Of a stretch of 34,376 nt of DNA, positions 7,380-14,302 are shown piece by piece. This DNA comes from a virus. Each line of letters starts with the position of its first letter. Positions within the stretch are counted from its first letter, which is position 1. Under the pieces are notes generated by a model that did no database searches, was not told the origin of the DNA, and saw only the letters and a program-made list of their open reading frames with translations. The stretch covers positions 1-34,376 of the IMG/VR virus record IMGVR_UViG_3300025137_000133, one strand, 5' to 3'. The position numbers were made by a program, and so were the translations under genes.

Positions 7380-7934
7380 ATGAAGAAAGACTTACTCAAT
7401 AAGAAAGAGATATATTATGGAAGTATTAATATGCCTAAATATTTTGAAATAAATAGGTATGAATTAAAATCAGATATATTAATTTCTTTTATTGAAAAGA
7501 AAACAATTTCAAAAGATACTTTCAAATATGAATGTTTAGATTATGTTGTAAACCATTCAAAAACACATCAAACATTAATTAATTATATGATTGAACATTT
7601 ATATCTAAAATATAAATTAAATTTAATAAATGTATTAAGTTTTGCAAATGTTTTAGATAAAAACGAACAATCTTTTTCTAGAAAAATTAAAAATTCTAAA
7701 TATAAATTAGATAAGTCAAATTATGTTATGGTATATGGAATAGATGTTAATGATGATTGTTCTATTGTATTTGAAGATGAAAATTATTCAAACAATCAAG
7801 AACTACATCATTTTAATATAAATAATAATGAGTTTATATTATTTAAATCGACAGAAAGATTTTTTATTTCAAAAAATATTTCAAATAAAAAGAATATATT
7901 TTTGATAATAAATTTAGTAGATACATTATATTAA
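7380..7934 (+). CDS. Unknown protein, divergent double-stranded beta-helix (oxygenase-like) candidate
   Basis: This 184-residue protein has very AT-rich codons. The ATG at 7380 has no ribosome binding site. The ATG at 7431 (residue 18, MPKYFEINRYELKSD) has GGAAG seven bases upstream and may be the true start. The C-terminal 70 residues (acidic strand DCSIVFEDENY, a His pair H-H-F, then NEFILFKSTERFFISKNIS and IFLIINL) follow the strand order at the end of the 2-oxoglutarate oxygenases encoded next. However, no HxD motif and no clear distal His-Arg pair can be assigned. It is the first gene of the cassette and the two stop/start sites are two bases apart. It may be a catalytically inactive partner or an unrelated cupin-like protein. 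Confidence 0.45.
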   Translation: MKKDLLNKKEIYYGSINMPKYFEINRYELKSDILISFIEKKTISKDTFKYECLDYVVNHSKTHQTLINYMIEHLYLKYKLNLINVLSFANVLDKNEQSFSRKIKNSKYKLDKSNYVMVYGIDVNDDCSIVFEDENYSNNQELHHFNINNNEFILFKSTERFFISKNISNKKNIFLIINLVDTLY

Positions 7935-7936
7935 AC

Positions 7937-8581
7937 ATGAAATTAATTAATTATTACTGGTATTTTAAATCAGCTATTCCAGAGAGAATATGTGATCAAA
8001 TTGTTGAATATGGTAAAAGTAAAAACAAAAACACTCTTGGTTTAATAGGGAGTCTTGGTGCTAAAAGAAATACAAAGAAAAAACCTTTAACAAAAAAAGA
8101 AATTAAAGATTTAAAAAAGAAAAGAAATTCTAATATTGTTTGGTTATCAGAACCTTGGATTTATAACGAAATTCATCCATATATAAACATAGCAAATAAA
8201 AATGCAGGATGGAATTTTGAATGGGATTGGTCAGAGGCTTGTCAATTTACAAAATATGGAAAAGGTCAGTACTACGATTGGCATAATGATTGTTGGGAAA
8301 AACCCTATGAAGATCCTAATCCTAATCGAAACGGTAAAATTAGAAAATTATCTGCAACAATTAATTTATCTGATCCAAAAGATTATAAAGGTGGTGAACT
8401 GGAATTTGATTTTAAAAATCAAGAACCAAATAAAAAATCTAGTACCAGAACTTGTACTGAAATATTATCAAAGGGTTCTTTAGTTGTATTTCCGTCTTTT
8501 GTATGGCATAGAGTTAAATCAGTAACGAAAGGAGTAAGGTATAGTTTAGTGATGTGGAATCTAGGTTATCCCTTTAAATAA
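7937..8581 (+). CDS. 2-oxoglutarate/Fe(II) oxygenase, prolyl-4-hydroxylase/PKHD type
   Basis: This 214-residue protein spans a full single-domain oxygenase. Seen: H116-N-D118 in YYDWHNDCW (iron ligands), a strand KLSATINLSD, the GGELEFDF turn, GSLVVFPSFVWHRV with H191 (third ligand), and GVRYSLVMW with R201 (2-oxoglutarate carboxylate anchor). This order is the classic prolyl-4-hydroxylase alpha-subunit-like domain. A Lys-rich loop (44-63) lies N-terminal. The reaction would be hydroxylation coupled to 2-oxoglutarate decarboxylation in the cytoplasm. Substrate is unknown; proline or another protein residue is plausible from the family. The next ATG follows its stop by one base, and no ribosome binding site is seen, so the cassette is probably translationally coupled. 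Confidence 0.85.
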   Translation: MKLINYYWYFKSAIPERICDQIVEYGKSKNKNTLGLIGSLGAKRNTKKKPLTKKEIKDLKKKRNSNIVWLSEPWIYNEIHPYINIANKNAGWNFEWDWSEACQFTKYGKGQYYDWHNDCWEKPYEDPNPNRNGKIRKLSATINLSDPKDYKGGELEFDFKNQEPNKKSSTRTCTEILSKGSLVVFPSFVWHRVKSVTKGVRYSLVMWNLGYPFK

Positions 8582-8582
8582 A

Positions 8583-9110
8583 ATGATAAAAGAAGAACTA
8601 TTTAATATACCCATATGGTCAACAGAAATTGAAAATTTTATTGATAAAAAGAAAAAAATTGAAAAGATATTAAAATCTTTTCCAGAAGAAAGAACTGGAA
8701 TTCAAACATTTTTAACAAATAGGCATATGGTAAGAGAATTTCTTTCTGAAAATTTTTCTAAAGTTTTTAATGAAGAATTATCTAATTTAGTTAAAGATTT
8801 AAATAAAAATATAATCGTTGATGATGTTTGGTCCATTTCTTACAAAAAGGATGACTATCATATGACTCATAATCACGGAACCTTGGGTTTGACTGGTATT
8901 ATATATTTAAATATGCCAAAAAATGCTTCTAACACTTATTATATTCAACCTTGGAATAATTGGATTTCAGATAAAACAAATTATTTAACTTTTCCTATTA
9001 AAGAAGGAACCATGGTAATTATTCCAAAATTTATTAATCATTTTACTCTTCCAAATAAATCTAAAAAAATAAAAAGAGTTATATCTTGGGATATGAGTGT
9101 TGTGAATTAA
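8583..9110 (+). CDS. Putative 2-oxoglutarate/Fe(II) oxygenase (2OG-FeII_Oxy_5-like)
   Basis: This 175-residue protein begins LFNIPIWSTEI, the opening strand typical of this oxygenase subfamily, in which the domain fills the whole protein. Residues 93-109 carry H93, H96 and H98 followed by GTLGLTGIIYLN, matching the H-x-H..(S/T)G.(Y)YL motif. YYIQPW follows at 119-124. The distal half has GTMVIIPKFINHFTLPN with H153 and then R165 before a final strand. Ligands are therefore probably H96/H98 and H153, with Arg 165 for 2-oxoglutarate. This subfamily is mostly uncharacterised. It is coupled to its neighbours by single-base spacers. Confidence 0.72.
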   Translation: MIKEELFNIPIWSTEIENFIDKKKKIEKILKSFPEERTGIQTFLTNRHMVREFLSENFSKVFNEELSNLVKDLNKNIIVDDVWSISYKKDDYHMTHNHGTLGLTGIIYLNMPKNASNTYYIQPWNNWISDKTNYLTFPIKEGTMVIIPKFINHFTLPNKSKKIKRVISWDMSVVN

Positions 9111-9111
9111 A

Positions 9112-9729
9112 ATGAATTTTAAAAAACAAAAATATATAATTATAAAAAATATTATAGATGTTAAATTATGTAAATTTATTTTTAATTATTTTTTATTAAA
9201 AAGAAAGGTTGTAAAAACATTATTTGATCAGAAATTTATTTCTCCATTTTCAATTGAGTGGGGAACTTGGTCTGATAAACAAGTACCTAATACCTATTCT
9301 CATTATGCTGACATAGCTATGGAAACTTTATTACAAGAGGTTCAACCAATAATGGAAAAACACACCAAATTAAAATTAATCCCTACTTATTCTTATGCAA
9401 GAATATATAAAAGAGGAGATGTTCTACATCGACACAAAGATAGACCTAGTTGTGAAATATCTACTACTTTAAACTTGGGTGGCGATCTTTGGCCTATTTA
9501 TCTTGAACCTTCAGGTAAAAAAGAAAAAGCTGGAATTAAAATTAATCTAAAACCTGGTGACATGCTTGTATATTCTGGTTGTAAACTAGAACATTGGAGA
9601 GAAGCTTTTGATGGCAAAGATTGTGCTCAAGTATTCTTACATTATAATACATCTTCTAAAGAAGGTGAAAAAAATAAATTTGATGGAAGACCTTTTCTTG
9701 GATTACCTAATCAATTTAAAAAATTATAA
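9112..9729 (+). CDS. 2-oxoglutarate/Fe(II) oxygenase-like protein of marine phages
   Basis: This 205-residue protein carries YARIYKRGDVLHRHKDRPSC, with H108-x-D110 as probable iron ligands (H106 is a nearby alternative). It continues with a strand STTLNLGG, GDMLVYSGCKLEHWREAF with H161 as the distal ligand, and a strand AQVFLHYN in which Gln 173 stands where many relatives have Arg or Lys. The end KFDGRPFLGLP is characteristic of this phage-abundant subgroup. The Gln at the cosubstrate-anchor site is either a family feature or a sign that 2-oxoglutarate is held differently. The stop overlaps the next start as TAATG. Confidence 0.75.
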   Translation: MNFKKQKYIIIKNIIDVKLCKFIFNYFLLKRKVVKTLFDQKFISPFSIEWGTWSDKQVPNTYSHYADIAMETLLQEVQPIMEKHTKLKLIPTYSYARIYKRGDVLHRHKDRPSCEISTTLNLGGDLWPIYLEPSGKKEKAGIKINLKPGDMLVYSGCKLEHWREAFDGKDCAQVFLHYNTSSKEGEKNKFDGRPFLGLPNQFKKL

Positions 9730-10259
9730 TGAAAATTGTTAGTAACAAAAATTTTTTATTAACTGTCGATAATCTTTTTACAAAAAAAGAATGTGAACAT
9801 TTGTTAAACACATACAATAAAAATTGTATTTTACCTGAGAAAAATAGTAATTATAATTATTTATATAAGGATATTGAGGTAAATACTTTTCCCTTTTTGG
9901 AAAAGTTAAATAAAATAACTTGTTTGTATAGAGAAAAATATCCAGAATCAGATTTAGTAACAATGCCTTGGAAATTAAATTATTTAAGATTTAAACTATT
10001 TAAAAAAGGAAAAAGTTTTATTAACTTTCATTCTGAACTTTCTAAAAATTCTTTTCATAGATTTTTAAGTATTCAAATTTATTTAACAGATCATAAATGT
10101 GGTACTGAGTTTTTTAGGACCCATAAAACAATATCAAGTAAAATAGGAAGGGTGTGTATTTTTCCAGCTTATTTTACACATACACACAAAGGTCAACCTG
10201 ATATAAAAAAAGAAAGAGCAATAATAACTGGTTACTATACTTTTTATGAAAAAATTTAA
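9729..10259 (+). CDS. 2-oxoglutarate/Fe(II) oxygenase (prolyl hydroxylase-like, H-x-E variant)
   Basis: This 176-residue protein carries the motif NFHSELSKNSFHRFLSIQIYL with H101-x-E103, where Glu replaces the usual Asp ligand, then CGTEFF. The distal part IGRVCIFPAYFTHTHKGQ has H151 (or H153), and KKERAIITGYYTF has R163. The FP..FTH.H.G pattern is typical of phage-encoded prolyl hydroxylase-like proteins. Opening strands NFLLTVDNLFTKKECEHLL match the N-terminal helix/strand of these enzymes. An HxE triad is tolerated in some members of the superfamily. The gene overlaps the next by 14 bases. Confidence 0.75.
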   Translation: MKIVSNKNFLLTVDNLFTKKECEHLLNTYNKNCILPEKNSNYNYLYKDIEVNTFPFLEKLNKITCLYREKYPESDLVTMPWKLNYLRFKLFKKGKSFINFHSELSKNSFHRFLSIQIYLTDHKCGTEFFRTHKTISSKIGRVCIFPAYFTHTHKGQPDIKKERAIITGYYTFYEKI

Positions 10260-10839
10260 AATTAATACGCCTTGTGTTCTTTTTAATTTAAAAGAACATT
10301 TAAAAATAAAGAAAAAATTAATTACTTTAGTAAATATTACTAAAAATGATTCTCTTACTACAATTGATGAATATCACTCTGATTTAATACATAATTTAGA
10401 TTTTAATTATTCTACTGATTTTTCAAGAAAATGGGTTATTTTTTTATTAAAATATTTAAATAATTATTTTAAAGATATTGCATTTAATTTAGGCTATCAA
10501 AAACATCTGATTAAAAACATTTGGTTTCAACAATATAAAAATGGTGGACAACATGGATGGCATACCCACGGAGGTAATTACACTGGAGTTTATTATTTAA
10601 ATTTTTCAAATAAATGTGCAAGAACTGAAATTATTGATCCATTTTCTCAAAATAAAAAAATTACAATAAACGCTGTTGAAGGAGATGTAGTTATATTTCC
10701 TAGTTATGTTATACATAGAGCTACTAAACAAGTTAACAAAAGTACTAAAACAATCATATCTTTTAATTTAGATTTTGATAAACCTAATCAAAACATATTA
10801 AATAAAATTTCAGGTTTAAAACCTCATAACGCTTTTTAA
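10246..10839 (+). CDS. 2-oxoglutarate/Fe(II) oxygenase (2OG-FeII_Oxy_5-like)
   Basis: This 197-residue protein carries residues 92-120 IWFQQYKNGGQHGWH..HGGNYTGVYYLNF with H103, H106 and H108, followed by an acidic E..DPF loop. GDVVIFPSYVIHRA then gives H157, and TKTIISFNLDF gives K168 at the usual Arg position. This is the second member of the H-x-H subfamily in the cassette. It is only moderately like the 8583-9110 protein, so the two are either ancient duplicates or separately acquired. Its start lies inside the preceding gene (14-base overlap), again without a clear ribosome binding site. Confidence 0.78.
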   Translation: MKKFKINTPCVLFNLKEHLKIKKKLITLVNITKNDSLTTIDEYHSDLIHNLDFNYSTDFSRKWVIFLLKYLNNYFKDIAFNLGYQKHLIKNIWFQQYKNGGQHGWHTHGGNYTGVYYLNFSNKCARTEIIDPFSQNKKITINAVEGDVVIFPSYVIHRATKQVNKSTKTIISFNLDFDKPNQNILNKISGLKPHNAF

Positions 10840-11367
10840 ATGTATATGAACAAGAAAATAAAAATAATAGATAATTTTTTAAATAAAAATGATTTAAAAG
10901 CTAGTAAAGAATTTATTTTTTCAAAAAATTTTCCTTGGTATTTTAATCCTTTTCAAACATTAGAAAATAAAGATTCTTCTTATTTTTTTCATATTTTTTA
11001 TGTTAATTATAAAGTTAATTCAAATTATTTTAATTTAGTCGAACCTTTTATTAAAATTTTAAATCCACTATCTTTAATTAATATTAGAGCTAATTGTGTT
11101 ATAAATAGGAAAAAATCAAATTCTGATTTTCATACAGATTCATTTGATTGTACTAAATTAAATCATATGACTTCTATATTTTATTTTAATACAAATAATG
11201 GCCATACTTTGTTTAAAGACAAGTCTAAAGTTAAATGTGTTGAAAATAGAATGGTTATTTTTCCATCTAGTTTAGAACATAAAGCAGTTGCACAAACAGA
11301 TACCGAAAGAAGAATTGTTGTTAATTTTAATTTTTTTCCTCGTGATGATAATAAAAAAATTTTCTAG
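10840..11367 (+). CDS. 2-oxoglutarate/Fe(II) oxygenase
   Basis: This 175-residue protein starts directly after the previous stop (TAAATG); an ATG two codons in (10846) is an alternative start. Opening IKIIDNFLNKNDL is typical of single-domain phage oxygenases. Iron ligands are H98-T-D100 in SDFHTDSFD and H147 in MVIFPSSLEHKA; R157/R158 in ERRIVVNFNFF anchor 2-oxoglutarate. A short TSIFYFNTNNGHTLF strand pair lies between. The catalytic set is complete, so activity is expected. It is the last oxygenase of the cassette; its 3' end overlaps the next gene. Confidence 0.8.
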   Translation: MYMNKKIKIIDNFLNKNDLKASKEFIFSKNFPWYFNPFQTLENKDSSYFFHIFYVNYKVNSNYFNLVEPFIKILNPLSLINIRANCVINRKKSNSDFHTDSFDCTKLNHMTSIFYFNTNNGHTLFKDKSKVKCVENRMVIFPSSLEHKAVAQTDTERRIVVNFNFFPRDDNKKIF

Positions 11368-11674
11368 GTTTTTAACAGGAATAGAATATCCTAAAGAAAA
11401 AACCTCCTGGAATATTGCGGGTATGATAAAAGGTAGTAATGCTTTTTATAGATTTGATGTTAGAAAAATGTTTAAAATGCCGGATGGAACACCAGCACAG
11501 AGTGGACGTCTTGATACAAAAGCTCAAAAAATGGTTCTTGAAAGTGAAAAAGAATGGCTTATTCTAGATCTTGAAGAGCTTCATGAATATATACGTAGAG
11601 AAAAGAAGAAAGAACTCTACATAAACGATTTGATACCCAAGCTAGAATGGACTATATTTTTGACCAAAAACTAG
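11345..11674 (+). CDS. Conserved hypothetical protein
   Basis: This 109-residue protein starts at an ATG inside the end of the last oxygenase gene (23-base overlap); an upstream extension of the frame has no support. The sequence has an N-terminal FSRFLTGIEYPKEKTSWN, a central FYRFDVRKMFKMPDGTPAQSGRLDTKA and an acidic/basic helical C terminus (EEWLILDLEELHEYIRREKKK-like), ending PKLEWTIF. It has no known catalytic motif. Codon use is less AT-rich than in the oxygenases, so it probably belongs to the ancestral backbone at the cassette's right edge. Function unknown. Confidence 0.6.
   Translation: MIIKKFSRFLTGIEYPKEKTSWNIAGMIKGSNAFYRFDVRKMFKMPDGTPAQSGRLDTKAQKMVLESEKEWLILDLEELHEYIRREKKKELYINDLIPKLEWTIFLTKN
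11630..11658 (+). promoter_or_regulatory. Possible sigma70-like promoter before the gp10-like gene
   Basis: TTGATA (11630-11635), a 17-base spacer and TATATT (11653-11658) lie in the end of the preceding gene. The expected start near 11665 would leave a 24-base leader before the ATG at 11689. Both boxes differ from consensus and such pairs occur by chance in AT-rich DNA. Confidence 0.25.
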
Positions 11675-11688
11675 TATAGTGAGTTATT

Positions 11689-13638
11689 ATGGCATTAAAA
11701 AAAGTAAAATTCCAACCAGGTTTTGATAAACAAGGGACTCCCGCTGCCGCTCCAGGTAAATGGGTAGATGGAGACTTTGTTAGATTTAGATATGGCATCC
11801 CTGAAAAGACTGGGGGTTGGCAACAATTAACGAATGATCAAAATACTATACCTGGTGCTGCGAGAGCTCAACACACATGGACATCTTTAGCTGGAGAAAA
11901 GTATGCAGCCATAGGAACATCTCAAGGTTTATTTTTATATTACGGAGGTGCCTTTTATGATATTACGCCTTTGGACACTGCAATTACTGGAGGTACTTTT
12001 ACAACTTCAGCTGCAGCCGCTGCTACAGTAACGATCAACAAAGCGGGACATGGTTTAGAAGCAGGAAGATATATTACTTTATCTTCTGTTTCTATGGGAG
12101 CTAACACAACATTAGGATCTTCTGATTTTACTACTTACGCTTTTGAAGTTTTAACTACAGCAACCAATTCTTTTACTATCAGCTTAACTAATCCTGCAGC
12201 CGGTGTTACAACAACAGAGAACAATGGAACAGGAATGGCTGCAAGTGGAGCCTGTACCATTAATCCTTACTTTATTGTTGGACCTACAACTCAAACTCTT
12301 GGTTATGGTTGGGGCACTTACTTATGGGGCGACTCTACATGGGGCACGGAACGAGCAACTTCTAATGTTGTTCTAGAACCAGGTAATTGGTCGTTAGATA
12401 ATTTTGGAGAAACTTTAGTGGCTACAATAACTAACGGTAAATCTTTTACTTGGAATGCTGGAGCTACAAACGCTAGAACAATAAGAGCAGCTGTTATGAC
12501 AGGAGCTCCTACAGCTTCACGGTTAACAATTGTGTCTGAAAAAGATAGACATTTATTTCATTTAGGAACAGAAACAACAATTGGAGATAGCTCTACGCAA
12601 GACCCAATGTTTATTAGATTCTCTGATCAAGAGTCAACATCTGTATATCAGCCAACTGCTATTAACACAGCTGGAACATTTCAATTGGATAAGGGAAACA
12701 AGATTGTAGCCGCTGTGCAAGGTAAAGATTATATTTTAATTTTGACAGATCAAGCAGCTTATGTTGCTCAATTTGTTGGACCACCATTTACATTTAGTAT
12801 TAGACAAGTTGGAACCAATTGTGGTTGTCTTGGACAACACGCTGTAGCTTTTGCACAGGGTTCAGTATTTTGGATGGGTCGTTCAGGAGGCTTTTTTCAA
12901 TTTGATGGTACCGTTAAACAATTACCTTGTTTAGTTGAAGACTTTGTATTTACTACAGGTGATGGAAATTTAGGTTTAAATTTTAATGCCACTGAAATTG
13001 TTTATGCAGGTCATAATAGTTTGTACACAGAAGTGAAGTGGTTTTATCCAAAATCAGGATCTACACAAATTGATAGAGTTGTTACTTATAATTATGGTGA
13101 AGCAAGTTGGTATACAGGATCTTTAGATAGAACAACGTATCAAGATGCAGACGTCTTTAATGAACCTTACGCAACTGACTATATACCAAAAGATCAAAGT
13201 GGAACCAACGATCCGTCTGACGTTCCTTTATTTCCTATATCTGGAATTACTGACACTTACGGAGCAACTGTTTATTATTGTCACGAAAAAGGTACAGATC
13301 AAATTAATAGCACAGGTACGAGTGCTATTGCTGCGTTTATTAGATCCTCTGACTTTGATATTGACGATGGTGAATTTATAATGTCAATGAGTAGATTTAT
13401 TCCTGACTATAAACAAATTGTAGGTAACTCAAAAATCTCATTATTTATTAGTGATTTTCCATCTCAGACACAAACCGTATCACCCCTAGGGCCATTTACT
13501 ATTACAAGCTCAACTACTAAAATAGATACTAGAGCTAGAGGTAGATTGTTAAGTGTAAAAATAGAGAACGAATCAGTAGGAGAGACTTGGAGATATGGAT
13601 CTTTAAGACTTGATGCACAACCTGATGGTAGAAGATAG
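11689..13638 (+). CDS. P22 gp10-like packaged DNA stabilisation protein (tail hub)
   Basis: This 649-residue protein opens KVKFQPGFDKQGTPAAAPGKWVDGDFVRFRYGIPEKTGGW (residues 6-44 overall pattern: P-G, W.dgd.VRFR.G.PEK.GGW), the hallmark of the phage stabilisation family of P22 gp10. In P22, gp10 binds gp4 under the portal and closes the tail. Beta-propeller-like repeats follow (WTSLAGEKYAAIGTSQGLFLY). Residues 100-200 hold a Thr/Ala-rich beta insertion, and 206-219 has a GWGTYLWGDSTWG stretch resembling the repeats of the 3344-4810 protein. The C terminus has R-G-R and DAQPDGRR. Length is close to or longer than typical P22 gp10 (about 470), consistent with the insertion. The assignment is strong. 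Confidence 0.82.
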   Translation: MALKKVKFQPGFDKQGTPAAAPGKWVDGDFVRFRYGIPEKTGGWQQLTNDQNTIPGAARAQHTWTSLAGEKYAAIGTSQGLFLYYGGAFYDITPLDTAITGGTFTTSAAAAATVTINKAGHGLEAGRYITLSSVSMGANTTLGSSDFTTYAFEVLTTATNSFTISLTNPAAGVTTTENNGTGMAASGACTINPYFIVGPTTQTLGYGWGTYLWGDSTWGTERATSNVVLEPGNWSLDNFGETLVATITNGKSFTWNAGATNARTIRAAVMTGAPTASRLTIVSEKDRHLFHLGTETTIGDSSTQDPMFIRFSDQESTSVYQPTAINTAGTFQLDKGNKIVAAVQGKDYILILTDQAAYVAQFVGPPFTFSIRQVGTNCGCLGQHAVAFAQGSVFWMGRSGGFFQFDGTVKQLPCLVEDFVFTTGDGNLGLNFNATEIVYAGHNSLYTEVKWFYPKSGSTQIDRVVTYNYGEASWYTGSLDRTTYQDADVFNEPYATDYIPKDQSGTNDPSDVPLFPISGITDTYGATVYYCHEKGTDQINSTGTSAIAAFIRSSDFDIDDGEFIMSMSRFIPDYKQIVGNSKISLFISDFPSQTQTVSPLGPFTITSSTTKIDTRARGRLLSVKIENESVGETWRYGSLRLDAQPDGRR

Positions 13639-13802
13639 TGACTAAAATTACATCATACATACCGGAACCTACACCAGAATATAATCCACAAAATCAAAGA
13701 CAAATTCTAGAATCCTTGACAACAATGAAGCAACAGCTTAATACTACATTCTTGAATGAACAAAAGGAAGAACTAGAAAGGTTTAATTTTTTTAATGGCT
13801 AA
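13638..13802 (+). CDS. Small phage protein (54 residues, GTG start)
   Basis: An open frame begins with GTG at 13638, overlapping the gp10-like stop by one base (TAGTG), and ends with TAA overlapping the next ATG. It fills what would otherwise be a 156-base gap exactly. The protein reads TKITSYIPEPTPEYNPQN.., then QILESLTTMKQQLNTTF and EELERFNFF: a Pro-rich start and an amphipathic helix. Short proteins with this PEYNPQNQRQ pattern occur next to gp10-like genes in related marine phages. A small virion or tail accessory component is plausible; function unknown. Confidence 0.65.
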   Translation: MTKITSYIPEPTPEYNPQNQRQILESLTTMKQQLNTTFLNEQKEELERFNFFNG

Positions 13803-14130
13803 TATTTATCTAAACGCTAAAAAAGATTTAACTGATACAAACCTTACAATTTTGTATACTTGTCCTGCTAATTCTAGAGCTATTATAAAATCTTTGTTAG
13901 TAACTGAAGATGCTAACTCAGGAACAGAAATTAATATTACACTAGTCGATGCTTCCGCAAACATCTTTAACATTGTTAAAGATAAAACTATATCAGCTAA
14001 AGCTACAGAACAAATTCTTACAGAACCATTAATTATGATGGAGAATGAAATTTTAAAAGTTCAAGCAACTCAAGCAAATGAGTTATTTGCAATAGCGTCG
14101 ATTTTAGAAATGAATAGAGATGACAACTAG
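13795..14130 (+). CDS. Small beta-rich virion-type protein, unknown function
   Basis: This 111-residue protein overlaps the preceding 54-residue gene by 8 bases. The sequence TNLTILYTCPANSRAIIKSLLVTED, a strand EINITLVDAS and LTEPLIMMENEILKVQATQANELFAIASILE suggest an all-beta fold of the kind found in small tail or head-fibre proteins. The pattern A-N-S-R-A followed by a hydrophobic strand recalls the 125-433 protein. It has no catalytic motif. The position between the gp10-like gene and glycosyltransferases suggests a virion part. Overlaps the next gene by 11 bases. Confidence 0.55.
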   Translation: MANIYLNAKKDLTDTNLTILYTCPANSRAIIKSLLVTEDANSGTEINITLVDASANIFNIVKDKTISAKATEQILTEPLIMMENEILKVQATQANELFAIASILEMNRDDN

Positions 14131-14302
14131 AATAAAATGCAAAACTGTTTATACTTGGCGTAATACGAAAACAGGAGAAATTTTTAAAGAAGAGAAAGAA
14201 GGATCTGATATTGTAAAAGATTGTACAGTAGTGGTAGATCCAGAAGGATTAGAACTAATACAGAAAGTAATGAATCAAAAAAATGATGAACCAAAGTCCT
14301 AA
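14120..14302 (+). CDS. Small hypothetical protein
   Basis: This 60-residue protein has a start inside the previous gene (11-base overlap) and its end overlaps the next gene by 20 bases. The sequence is TRIKCKTVYTWRNTKTGEIFKEEKEGSD, then a hydrophobic TVVVDPEGLELI segment and an acidic tail. It has a single Cys pair neither of which forms a CxxC motif. No family is recognised. Tight overlaps on both sides in the same reading direction are the main support for a real gene. Confidence 0.5.
   Translation: MTTRIKCKTVYTWRNTKTGEIFKEEKEGSDIVKDCTVVVDPEGLELIQKVMNQKNDEPKS

Noticed and set aside
9778-9963. 61-residue minus-strand frame in an oxygenase gene
   Set aside because: Antisense to a well-supported oxygenase gene and of the low-complexity kind produced by AT-rich DNA.
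11288-11344. Upstream extension of the 11345-11674 gene
   Set aside because: It would overlap the oxygenase gene by 80 bases with a hydrophobic tail that looks like out-of-frame oxygenase code; the ATG at 11345 is the more sensible start.
11675-11690. TATAGTGAGT followed by TATTA, like the T7 promoter core read on the minus strand
   Set aside because: Two bases are missing compared with the T7 promoter, it points against every gene nearby, no other copy was found and no T7-type RNA polymerase is in the window; probably chance.
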